Origin: an uncultured Dialister sp.
Lineage (GTDB): Bacteria; Bacillota; Negativicutes; Veillonellales; Dialisteraceae
Reading direction: 5' to 3'
Length of the DNA: 64,000 nucleotides
NCBI GenBank assembly: GCA_902462205.1
Contig: CABQAR010000009.1
Location: forward strand, 1-64,000
Shown here: positions 9,490 through 16,769 of the stretch, piece by piece
How positions within the stretch are numbered: position 1 is the stretch's first letter
Layout: each line of letters starts with the position of its first letter
The notes under the pieces: generated by a model
What the model was told of the DNA's origin: nothing
The model's input: only the letters and a program-made list of their open reading frames with translations
Databases searched by the model: none
Position numbers and translations under genes: made by a program

Positions 9490-9516
9490 AGAGGCCTTTT
9501 AAGGTCTCTTTTTTTA
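9490..9516 (+). terminator. Terminator after HicB-like gene
   Basis: A nine-base-pair stem (AGAGGCCTT with AAGGTCTCT, one G-U pair) has a TT loop and is followed by seven or more T, about 15 bases past the stop codon. Confidence 0.85.
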
Positions 9517-9704
9517 TGCCTGCTGCCATTTCGGGGCAGCAACAGCCAAAATGAACAGGTATGTGGATTTGTGTGAGGCAGGGAAAGTGGTATATAATAA
9601 CGTCGCGTATACCGCCGCACTGCCGGCGGCTTGTGCGAAGATGTCCGGATGGCGGAAATACACGGAGCCATGATTGATATTGATATGAAATAAAAGGAGT
9701 TTAT

Positions 9705-10346
9705 ATGTTTGATTTTCTTGATATGGGTACTTTGATTTATCGTGCGCCGGCGCTTTTGATCGCCATGGCGCTGCATGAATACGCCCATGCATATGTATCT
9801 GACAGTCTGGGAGACCCGACGCCGAGGATGCAGGGGAAGCTCAGCGCGAATCCTCTGGTGCATTTGGATCCGATGGGGCTGATGCTTCTCGTCCTCTGCG
9901 GTTTCGGGTGGGCGAAGCCGGTGGAAATCAATCCGAACCATTATAAGGATTTCCGTTCCGGCGTGATGAAGGTGTCTTTTGCCGGACCGGGAATGAATCT
10001 GCTGATCTGTTTTCTGGCGGAATGTATCATGATGGTCATGCTGAAATTCGGCCTGCTGACGATGGGGCAGCCGGGATATTACCTGTTGTATTGGATTATG
10101 CTGTACAATGTCTGGTTCGCTTTCTTTAACCTGATTCCGATTCCGCCGCTGGATGGCTCGAAAATCGTGGAGATGATACTTCCCGGAAAACTGGCGTGGG
10201 CTTTCCATAGTTTTAGTTACCGGTATAGTTTCCTGCTGTTGATGCTGCTTGTGTTTACCGGTGTGACAGGGCGTATCATCAGTCCGCTGTCCAGACTGTA
10301 CACGGGGGTAACCATGACCTTCCTGTCCTCTGTGCTGAATTTTTGA
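9705..10346 (+). CDS. Site-2 protease family (M50) membrane metalloprotease
   Basis: A 213-residue membrane protein of the short M50B type. The zinc motif HEYAH is at residues 24-28, and the second metal site region NLIPIPPLDGSKIV lies near residue 140. The FAGPGMNLLI segment between them is also conserved in the family. Such proteases cut transmembrane substrates within the lipid bilayer; the substrate of this subgroup is unknown. AAAGGAG precedes the ATG. The TRIC-type channel gene starts 25 bases after its stop, so the two are probably co-transcribed. Confidence 0.88.
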   Translation: MFDFLDMGTLIYRAPALLIAMALHEYAHAYVSDSLGDPTPRMQGKLSANPLVHLDPMGLMLLVLCGFGWAKPVEINPNHYKDFRSGVMKVSFAGPGMNLLICFLAECIMMVMLKFGLLTMGQPGYYLLYWIMLYNVWFAFFNLIPIPPLDGSKIVEMILPGKLAWAFHSFSYRYSFLLLMLLVFTGVTGRIISPLSRLYTGVTMTFLSSVLNF

Positions 10347-10371
10347 AATAAGTGATGAATGCAGGTGCATC

Positions 10372-11052
10372 ATGTCTTTGACGTGGATGATTTTTGAAAT
10401 ACTCGGTACGGTGGCCTTTGCTTTTTCCGGAACCGCCGTCGGCCTGTCCCGTGGAATGGATATATTCGGCATTGCTTTTCTGGCAGTCGTGACTGCTGTG
10501 GGCGGGGGAATCATCCGTGACGTGCTGGCCGGAATCGTTCCTCCTTTCGCCCTGCGCACGCCGGAAGGAATCGTTGTTTCTCTGATAACGGCGGCCATCG
10601 TATGCATCGGGTTTCGGTCGCTCCGCCTACCGCGGAAGGGGAGGAAGCTGGTCCTGCTTGCGTATAACGTATCCGATACTGTCGGCCTTGCATGCTTCAC
10701 GGTGACCGGGGCCATGACGGCGATTGACAGCTATCCGGGATACAGGTTCGTCCTTCCCGTCCTGCTCGCCCTGATTACCGCCGTGGGAGGAGGCATACTT
10801 CGTGATGTGCTTGCCAAAAAAGTTCCGGTAGTGTTGTATGAAGACGTTTATGCCATGGCCGCTGTTTTCGGCGGCATCGTGATCTGCCTTCTGGTGCCGT
10901 TCCTTGGAATCGTCTATGCGTCATGGTGCGGATTTGCAGCCGTACTGCTTCTCCGTGTCTGCGCCATGGTGTTTGGCTGGAACCTGTACCATCCGGGGCG
11001 GAAAGTCCATATGGATACAGAGGATACAAACCGGCAGGACATCCGGTATTAA
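10372..11052 (+). CDS. Trimeric intracellular cation channel (TRIC/UPF0126) family
   Basis: A 226-residue membrane protein made of two similar halves of three helices each plus a seventh helix. Each half carries the family glycine motif: VTAVGGGIIRDVLAG near residue 40 and ITAVGGGILRDVLAK near 138. Bacterial relatives of TRIC channels (YadS family) form trimers that pass K+ or other monovalent ions; some have been linked to amino-acid movement. It follows the M50 protease closely and is followed by a convergent terminator. Confidence 0.87.
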   Translation: MSLTWMIFEILGTVAFAFSGTAVGLSRGMDIFGIAFLAVVTAVGGGIIRDVLAGIVPPFALRTPEGIVVSLITAAIVCIGFRSLRLPRKGRKLVLLAYNVSDTVGLACFTVTGAMTAIDSYPGYRFVLPVLLALITAVGGGILRDVLAKKVPVVLYEDVYAMAAVFGGIVICLLVPFLGIVYASWCGFAAVLLLRVCAMVFGWNLYHPGRKVHMDTEDTNRQDIRY

Positions 11053-11068
11053 ATAAGAAGCGCAATAG

Positions 11069-11103
11069 AAAAGCACTATGGCATGGCGTCATAGTGCTTT
11101 TTG
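11069..11103. terminator. Bidirectional terminator
   Basis: AAAAGCACTATG pairs with CATAGTGCTTTT around a nine-base loop. It sits between two convergent genes, the TRIC-type channel gene and metQ, and has T runs on both strands. Confidence 0.9.
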
Positions 11104-11107
11104 CTGC

Positions 11108-11938
11108 TCAGAATGTGGCTTTGATTGCTCCGCCATATTTCTTTTCAATGAAGTCTTTGGCTTCCTTGCTGTTCAGCGCCTGTATCAATTTCTTTATTTC
11201 AGGACGGTTTTCATCACCTTTACGGACGGCAACGATGTTCGCGTAAGGGGAATCAGAGCTTTCTGTGAAAAGCGCGTCCTTCGGATTCAGCTTGGCTTCC
11301 AGCGCGAAGTTCATATTGATGACGGAAATATCAGAGTCTTCCAGGGAGCGTGGCAGCTGCGGAGCTTCGAGTTCTGAGAACTGGAGATTTTTCGGATTTT
11401 CCGCGATGTCCTGCGGAGTAGCCGTGATGGGGGCACCGTCACGCAGTTTGATCAGGCCGGCAGACTGGAGCACGAGGAGGGCGCGTCCGCCGTTGGTCGG
11501 ATCGTTCGGGATGGCTATGCGGGCACCGTCGGGAAGGTCTTTCAGATTTTTCAGCTTCTTGGAGAAAATAGACATCGGTTCGAGGTGGACGGAGCCCACG
11601 GAGGCGAGCTTCAAACCACGGGATTTGATGAATTCATCCAGATAAGGCTTGTGCTGGAAATAGTTGGCGTCCAGATTTTTGTCATTCAGGGCGAGGTTCG
11701 GCTGTACATAATCGGTGAATTCCACGATTTCCACATTGACACCTTCCTTGGCGAGCTTATCCTTGACAGCTCCGAGGATTTCCGCATGGGGGACGGGGGA
11801 AACGCCGACCTTGATGGTGACGGGCTTATTGCCGGAAGCAGGAGCGGCCGGTTTCTTTTCTTCATTACCGCAGGCAGCCAGAAGGCCTGTGACTGCAAAA
11901 GCAGCGAGAGATGCAACGATGATTTTCCTGAATTTCAT
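11108..11938 (-). CDS. metQ: Methionine-binding lipoprotein, MetQ/NlpA family
   Basis: A 276-residue substrate-binding protein. It begins with a lipoprotein signal peptide ending in LLAAC (lipidated Cys23), followed by a short Pro/Ala/Lys linker and a NlpA domain with KVGVSPVPHAEIL and the AIPNDPTNGGRALLVLQ binding segment. It would capture methionine in the periplasm for a MetNI ABC transporter. The start at 11938 is supported by GGAGGAAT upstream; the longer reading frame runs into the leader. Neither metN nor metI is adjacent, so the permease and ATPase must be elsewhere. The T-box leader upstream supports a methionine link. Confidence 0.93.
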   Translation of the reverse strand: MKFRKIIVASLAAFAVTGLLAACGNEEKKPAAPASGNKPVTIKVGVSPVPHAEILGAVKDKLAKEGVNVEIVEFTDYVQPNLALNDKNLDANYFQHKPYLDEFIKSRGLKLASVGSVHLEPMSIFSKKLKNLKDLPDGARIAIPNDPTNGGRALLVLQSAGLIKLRDGAPITATPQDIAENPKNLQFSELEAPQLPRSLEDSDISVINMNFALEAKLNPKDALFTESSDSPYANIVAVRKGDENRPEIKKLIQALNSKEAKDFIEKKYGGAIKATF

Positions 11939-11984
11939 AAAAATTCCTCCTTTAAATACTTGATGATAAGGCATTTGCCAAATA

Positions 11985-12252
11985 AAAAAATCTTCCGTCC
12001 TTAAGGGACGAAAGATCGTGTTACCACCCAAATTTTACTGCTGCGTCACCGCAGAAGCCTCTGTAAGTACGACGGCCATAAGCCTGGATACTCCGATTCT
12101 GTAACGGGAATTCCCGGATTGCTTAATCATTCAGCATGTCAGGCTCAGAGGCCATGTTCGGCAAACCATCCTGTGCTCCTTTTCACCGCCCGGAGCTCTC
12201 TTTGACAATCCTTTTTGCTTACTCTTCTCTTCACTGCCCATATGTAAGTTGC
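11985..12252 (-). promoter_or_regulatory. T-box riboswitch leader, probably methionine-specific
   Basis: Read on the minus strand, the leader contains the T-box sequence AATTTGGGTGGTAACACG (about 12017-12034). A terminator hairpin with a CGTCC/GGACG core ending in seven T (about 11985-12015) follows it. The upstream stem I has the AGAGAG and GGTGAAAA elements near 12173-12200. ATG triplets in GAATGATT (12128-12130) and GACATG (12135-12137) are candidate methionine specifier codons; the first fits the usual context better. T-box leaders let uncharged tRNA disrupt the terminator, so metQ would be switched on when methionine is scarce. Confidence 0.9.
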
Positions 12253-12256
12253 GCTA

Positions 12257-12285
12257 ACTATACCATCCGGCAGAGGGGCTGTCAA
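12257..12285 (-). promoter_or_regulatory. Promoter of the metQ T-box transcript
   Basis: TTGACA (12285-12280) and TATAGT (12262-12257) are separated by exactly 17 bases on the minus strand, just upstream of the T-box leader. Confidence 0.88.
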
Positions 12286-12353
12286 GAGGAAAAATAAGAG
12301 GGGTCGAAAAATGAAGTTAAAGATAAAAAAGGAGATGCGTAGCAAAAATATTG

Positions 12354-13133
12354 TTACAGTCCGAACGCATATCCGGTCATGGACAGGGAGGAAAGATTCC
12401 GTACATTATTAAAGACGTACGGTGTTTCATCGACGGCGGCGCCCAGAACGTAGGGGAGCGGCAGGAAATGATCCGGCGTGGGAACGGCGTAATCGGCATA
12501 CCTGTTCTTTCTGAAATCCCGGATGGCTTCATCATTCCTGTTTTTTACATTGTCCGTGATGAATGCATCAAAGGCATCTGCCTCCGGGGTGCCTGCGGGA
12601 TTGTCAAAGTCGACAAGGCGCAGGTTATGAACGATATTTCCGCTGCCGAGGAGAAGGAAGCCTTCCTCCCGGAGCGGTGCTAATTCTTTTCCTATTTCAT
12701 AAGATTCCCTGCTGTCAAGCTGGCCGTTGACGCTCAGCTGCACCACGGGGATGTCCGCCTTTGGAAACATGTGCACCAATACGGTCCACGTACCGTGGTC
12801 GATGCCCCAATCGTTATTGACAGAGCATTTCTTTCCGGCGAGGGAAAGCACGCGGTCGGACAGCGGCTCAAAGCCGGAAACGGGATATTTGATTTCGTAT
12901 AATGCATCAGGGAATCCGTACATGTCATAAATCTGGCGGGGATGGGCTTCTTTCTGGATGTACGTTCCCCTTGTGTACCAGTGGGCAGAAATACAGAGGA
13001 TGGCCTTTGGTTTCCCGAAGGAATCAAGGATCCGGTTGCCGAGAGAATAAAATTCTTCGGTGATTGAATCATGGGCAAGGGCGACCATCGGACTGCCGTG
13101 GCCTGCAAAAATGGCGGGCATTTTCTTTTTCAT
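12354..13133 (-). CDS. Class III extradiol dioxygenase-like protein (DODA/YgiD type)
   Basis: A 259-residue LigB-superfamily protein of the single-chain DODA/YgiD type. The expected metal ligands are in place: GHGSP with His12, SAHWYTRG with His51, and a later His in LLLGSGNIVHNL. A conserved DYAVPTPDHFLPL segment near residue 205 also fits. Family members open catechol rings such as DOPA, but many bacterial relatives have unknown physiological substrates, and ring-cleaving dioxygenases need O2, which is odd for a presumed anaerobe. It stands alone on the minus strand. AAAGGATTTCCC upstream gives only a modest ribosome site. Confidence 0.85.
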   Translation of the reverse strand: MKKKMPAIFAGHGSPMVALAHDSITEEFYSLGNRILDSFGKPKAILCISAHWYTRGTYIQKEAHPRQIYDMYGFPDALYEIKYPVSGFEPLSDRVLSLAGKKCSVNNDWGIDHGTWTVLVHMFPKADIPVVQLSVNGQLDSRESYEIGKELAPLREEGFLLLGSGNIVHNLRLVDFDNPAGTPEADAFDAFITDNVKNRNDEAIRDFRKNRYADYAVPTPDHFLPLPYVLGAAVDETPYVFNNVRNLSSLSMTGYAFGL

Positions 13134-13300
13134 GGGAAATCCTTTCTGTGGGTGTATATAAAAACAAAAACGTATTCTTTTCCTATATTATATGCCTGGC
13201 GGGAAATCCATGAAGAAATGGATTCTGAATGCCTATGGATCAGCGGGAAGGGAACCTGTATTTCTGTGGAAACGGTCATGCCATGTGGAAATAACCCGTA

Positions 13301-13329
13301 TTGGCAAAAGCATGGCGGTTCTATATAAT
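13301..13329 (+). promoter_or_regulatory. Promoter of the O-antigen ligase gene
   Basis: TTGGCA at 13301-13306 and TATAAT at 13324-13329 are spaced by 17 bases, about 57 bases before the start codon. Confidence 0.8.
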
Positions 13330-13385
13330 AGAATAAGTAAAAAATAGATAATCACTCAATCAATAAAAGATATGGAGGGGAAAGT

Positions 13386-14621
13386 ATGGGCTGTAAGGGT
13401 ATCATCGCTAAAATCTGTTCCCCGGACCATATCCTTTTTTTTATTTATGCCGCCTTATTCCTTTTGCCGCTGCATTCATGGCTGTTTTATATCCCGATCC
13501 TCTCTGCTGCTCTGCTCTCAATTCTGCGCATGCTTGCAGGAAGACGGATGGACTGGAAGACGGGGCCTTTGAAGTGGCCGGCGGCAGGTTTTTTAATTTG
13601 CTCGTTTTTATCCGTGTGGGGTTCGGCAGATCCGCTGTTCTCTCTGTTTAACTGGTGCTTCCTGCCTCTGATGTACGCCCTCCTTTATATATTGATCCAG
13701 ACATATGTCTCGGAGGACAAAGAAAAGAAGACGGCGCTGTATATATTTCTTGCCGGCGCGGCCTGCGTGGCGGCGTGGGGCTTTTTCCAGTATGCCGATG
13801 TGGGCGGGATGGCACATGACCTGCATTCCCACGGCTGGGTGGATCCGGACAGGTTCCCCCTCCTGAGGCGCCGCATGTTTTCCACTCTGGAAAATCCCAA
13901 TCTGTTTGGCGCCTATCTTTTGATGATTATCAGCATGCTTGCTCCGTTCCTGCTGGAAGAACGGAACCGGAACAGGAAGATTGTTTTCGGGCTCTTCCTT
14001 CTCGTACTGCTTGTATGTCTTGCACTGACTTATTCCCGAGGCGCATGGCTGAGTCTGGCGGCCATCATTCTTGGCCTTGCCCTGTTTTATGATAAACGAT
14101 TCGGATGGGTATTCCTTCTCATTCCGCTGATCCTGTTCTTATATCACGGACAGATTACGGAACGCTTTTTCTCTCTGTTTTCCGGGGAAGACACCTCTGT
14201 ATCCCTGCGGTTCGCCTTATGGGAAAGCACGATCGCCATGATCGAGGAGCATCCTGCTTTGGGCATCGGTTGGGGAAGCTACTGGCTGACTTATCCTGCA
14301 TATAATTTCTTTATCCAGGATCCGGGGGTCATCATTTTCCACGCTCATGACATGTACCTCCATATTCCGGCGGAAGTGGGGCTGCCCGGCGGATTCTTCT
14401 ATTTCCTGCTGTTCTTCGGACAGGGGGTGCTGTTCTGGAGAGCATGGAACAAAGAGACGGGCATTTCGAGACTGCTGGGGCTTGGCGGAGTCCTTCTCGT
14501 CATGTCTGCCGCCGTGGACGGGATAGGGGATTATGCCCTCTTCAGCCGTTCCGTATCCTTCTGCTTCTGGGCACTGGCATCACTTTCCATTTCGGGAAGG
14601 CAGAAAGTTTTGGATAAGTAA
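13386..14621 (+). CDS. O-antigen ligase family protein
   Basis: A 411-residue polytopic membrane protein with ten or more hydrophobic segments and one large extracytoplasmic loop. The Wzy_C/WaaL signatures are present: LTYSRGAWLSLAA near residue 220 and the loop ending HAHDMYLHIPAEVGLPG near residue 320. Such enzymes move undecaprenyl-linked polysaccharide onto lipid A-core (WaaL) or act as polymerases (Wzy). No other LPS gene is beside it, so ligase and polymerase cannot be separated. Its presence points to an outer membrane with LPS, in keeping with a diderm Firmicute. Confidence 0.85.
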   Translation: MGCKGIIAKICSPDHILFFIYAALFLLPLHSWLFYIPILSAALLSILRMLAGRRMDWKTGPLKWPAAGFLICSFLSVWGSADPLFSLFNWCFLPLMYALLYILIQTYVSEDKEKKTALYIFLAGAACVAAWGFFQYADVGGMAHDLHSHGWVDPDRFPLLRRRMFSTLENPNLFGAYLLMIISMLAPFLLEERNRNRKIVFGLFLLVLLVCLALTYSRGAWLSLAAIILGLALFYDKRFGWVFLLIPLILFLYHGQITERFFSLFSGEDTSVSLRFALWESTIAMIEEHPALGIGWGSYWLTYPAYNFFIQDPGVIIFHAHDMYLHIPAEVGLPGGFFYFLLFFGQGVLFWRAWNKETGISRLLGLGGVLLVMSAAVDGIGDYALFSRSVSFCFWALASLSISGRQKVLDK

Positions 14622-14749
14622 ATGACTTGCAAATGATTCTATCACCACACAAAAATCAGTTTGTCCAATAGGAAAAATTTATAATGACTGTTAGGGAATT
14701 TTGAGAAAGCATGCTGCCGTTTTATACGACTTTATCTGAAAAAGTATGC

Positions 14750-14928
14750 TATAATAAAAAAGGTAATGAGTCATTAATGCGGCTTTATCATGCGCTTAAA
14801 TGGCTTGAAAGTTGATAAAGGCAGCCTGTAGGCTGTGTTTACCCGGCTAAAGGTTCTGCGGCAGAGAAAAATGAATATCATATACCGCGGACTTTTATAT
14901 TTTATTTATTTTTGGGAGGATGATAGTA
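14750..14928 (+). promoter_or_regulatory. Promoter box and structured leader of the CoA-transferase gene
   Basis: A TATAAT box at 14750-14755 (no good -35) is followed by about 165 bases of leader. It can form an 8-bp stem (CTTTATCA 14783-14790 with TGATAAAG 14813-14820), then a 5-bp stem CAGCC/GGCTG at 14822-14835, and more GC-rich pairing to 14880. I do not recognise a known riboswitch. The 307-base gap from 14622 holds no gene. Confidence 0.45.
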
Positions 14929-16485
14929 ATGATCGACACCAATGATAGTGAATTCCTTAGCCGAATTGAGGACAAAGCCCTGTTGTCCAAGGTTTGCGAT
15001 GGCAAGACCGCCGCTGCGATGATCCAGCCTGGCGATATCCTTGGCATCAGCGGATTTACCCCTTGCGGCTATCCGAAGATCACATTGCATGAGCTGGCTG
15101 AACGCATGAAGGAAAACCCGTTCCAGGTAGATATCTGGACAGGCGCATCCACCGGTTCCCAGATCGATGCCGAACTGGTTGCGGTAAACGGCGTCAGAAA
15201 CCGTATGCCTTACCAGACCAATGCAACATTGAGAAAGGCAATCAATGCAGGACAGATTAACTATTTCGACCTGCACCTGAGCCATGTGGCACAGCAGATC
15301 CGCGGCGGCTTCTTCACCAAAGCGAACGGTGAACGTGTAACCGGCCCTGACTATGCAATCATTGAAGCTTGCAAAATCGTAAACAGAAACGGTGAAATCG
15401 GTATCGTAACCACCACCGCGATCGGAAACTCCCCGGTATTTGTTACCAACGGCAAGAAAGTCATTATCGAAGTCAATACCACCCAGCCGGTAGCACTTGA
15501 CGGCATGGCTGATATTTATGAAGTGGCTGTTCCTCCGAACCGTGTGCCGATTCCGATCACCAAAGCAGGCGACCGTATCGGCAAGACCTATATCCCGGTT
15601 GATCCGGAAAAGATCGCTGCTATCGTTCCCTGCGATATGCCAGACGTTACCCGCGCACTGGCTCCGCTCGATGATGATGCGGAAAGAATGGGCAACAATC
15701 TGGTTGACTTCCTGAAAAACGAAGTTAAACAGGGGAGACTCCCGGAAAACCTGCTCCCGCTGCAGTCCGGCGTAGGCAACGTTGCAAACGCAGTCATCAA
15801 CGGCCTTGTAAACTCTGACTTCAAGAATCTCTCCGTATATACGGAAGTTATCCAGGACGGCATGTTTGACCTGATTGATAAAGACAAGATCGACATGATT
15901 TCCGGCACCTCCCTGTCCCCGTCCCCGGACGGACTGAAACGCTTCTATGCGAATATTGAAAAATACAGCAAGAAGATCATCCTTCGTCCGCAGGAAATCT
16001 CCAATAACGGCGAAGTAGCACGCCGTATCGGCGTTATCGCTATGAACACCGCACTGGAAATGGATATTTACGGCCACGTAAACTCCACCCACGTAACAGG
16101 CACCAAGCTGATGAACGGCATCGGCGGATCCGGTGACTTTGCACGTAACGGCGCACTGTCCTGCTTCTTCTGCCACAGCGTGGCAAAGGGCGGCGCTATC
16201 TCCGCAGTTGTTCCGATGTGCTCCCATATCGACCACACCGAACACGACACCCATGTATTCATCTCTGAACAGGGCGTAGCCGATGTTCGCGGACTGTCCC
16301 CGAAGGAAAGGGCAAAGGTCATCATCAACAACGTTGCCCATCCGTCCTACAGGGCACAGCTGATGGATTACTATGAAAGAGCATGCGCAGCCTGCGGCAA
16401 CAGCCAGACACCGCACATCCTTTCCGAAGCATTCAAGTTCCACCAGAGCCTTGCAGAAACAGGCTCCATGCTGTACAAGAAATAA
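14929..16485 (+). CDS. Succinate (propionyl-CoA:succinate or acetate) CoA transferase
   Basis: A 518-residue class I CoA transferase of the acetyl-CoA hydrolase/transferase family. FTPCGYPK and WTGASTGSQIDAEL mark the N-terminal domain. NLSVYTEVIQDGMFDL holds the likely catalytic Glu that forms the glutamyl-CoA thioester, and GIGGSGDFARNG is the oxyanion/CoA loop. It most likely moves CoA from propionyl-CoA to succinate, closing the succinate-to-propionate cycle run by the genes that follow; acetate could also be a partner. The start at 14929 is preferred because GGGAGG lies nine bases ahead, while the ATG at 14920 overlaps that site. Codon use is strongly biased, as in highly expressed genes. 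Confidence 0.9.
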   Translation: MIDTNDSEFLSRIEDKALLSKVCDGKTAAAMIQPGDILGISGFTPCGYPKITLHELAERMKENPFQVDIWTGASTGSQIDAELVAVNGVRNRMPYQTNATLRKAINAGQINYFDLHLSHVAQQIRGGFFTKANGERVTGPDYAIIEACKIVNRNGEIGIVTTTAIGNSPVFVTNGKKVIIEVNTTQPVALDGMADIYEVAVPPNRVPIPITKAGDRIGKTYIPVDPEKIAAIVPCDMPDVTRALAPLDDDAERMGNNLVDFLKNEVKQGRLPENLLPLQSGVGNVANAVINGLVNSDFKNLSVYTEVIQDGMFDLIDKDKIDMISGTSLSPSPDGLKRFYANIEKYSKKIILRPQEISNNGEVARRIGVIAMNTALEMDIYGHVNSTHVTGTKLMNGIGGSGDFARNGALSCFFCHSVAKGGAISAVVPMCSHIDHTEHDTHVFISEQGVADVRGLSPKERAKVIINNVAHPSYRAQLMDYYERACAACGNSQTPHILSEAFKFHQSLAETGSMLYKK

Positions 16486-16508
16486 TTAATTCTTTACGAA
16501 TATATTTC

Positions 16509-16536
16509 TTTACAAACAACCTTGTTGTTATATAAT
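16509..16536 (+). promoter_or_regulatory. Promoter of the methylmalonyl-CoA mutase transcript
   Basis: TTTACA at 16509-16514 and TATAAT at 16531-16536 are separated by 16 bases. No other strong promoter is seen before the terminator at 22,774, so this could drive the whole block to 22.8 kb. Confidence 0.8.
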
Positions 16537-16542
16537 GATTTA

Positions 16543-16769
16543 TGGTGATAACTGCCTGAGGCAGAATCATACATGGATCTCGCGAGAGGTTCCGCTGCGG
16601 TAACAAGACAGAAATGCGGTGCCGCAGCGCCGGACTTTGCGGATCCATCACAGGATGAAGGCAACGTCTATGAGATGCAGGTAAGAAGAACCCAATGGTC
16701 GCGGCCATGCAGCTCTAAAAAGACCGGTGCTTTCCATGTTACTTATATTTTTAGGAGGAAGATGAACTT
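16543..16769 (+). promoter_or_regulatory. Long structured leader of the mutase operon
   Basis: About 225 untranslated bases lie between the promoter and the mutase start. Stems visible by eye include CTGCC/GGCAG at about 16552-16564, GCTGCGG with CCGCAGC (about 16593-16627), and a long-range GCGCCGG (near 16627) with CCGGTGC (near 16725) enclosing roughly 90 bases. I found no cobalamin-riboswitch B12 box. It may be an unrecognised regulatory RNA or only a stabilising leader. Confidence 0.45.

Noticed and set aside
9123..10715. A 530-codon open frame opposite the HicB-like, M50 and TRIC genes
   Set aside because: It spans three well-supported genes and their gaps and has Arg/His/Ser-rich composition.
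14902..16443. A 513-codon open frame on the strand opposite the CoA-transferase gene
   Set aside because: It mirrors the codon-biased CoA-transferase gene, has low-complexity Cys/His/Asp-rich sequence and no ribosome site.
16543..16769. Cobalamin riboswitch upstream of the mutase
   Set aside because: Expected from function, but the B12 box and conserved core were not found by eye.
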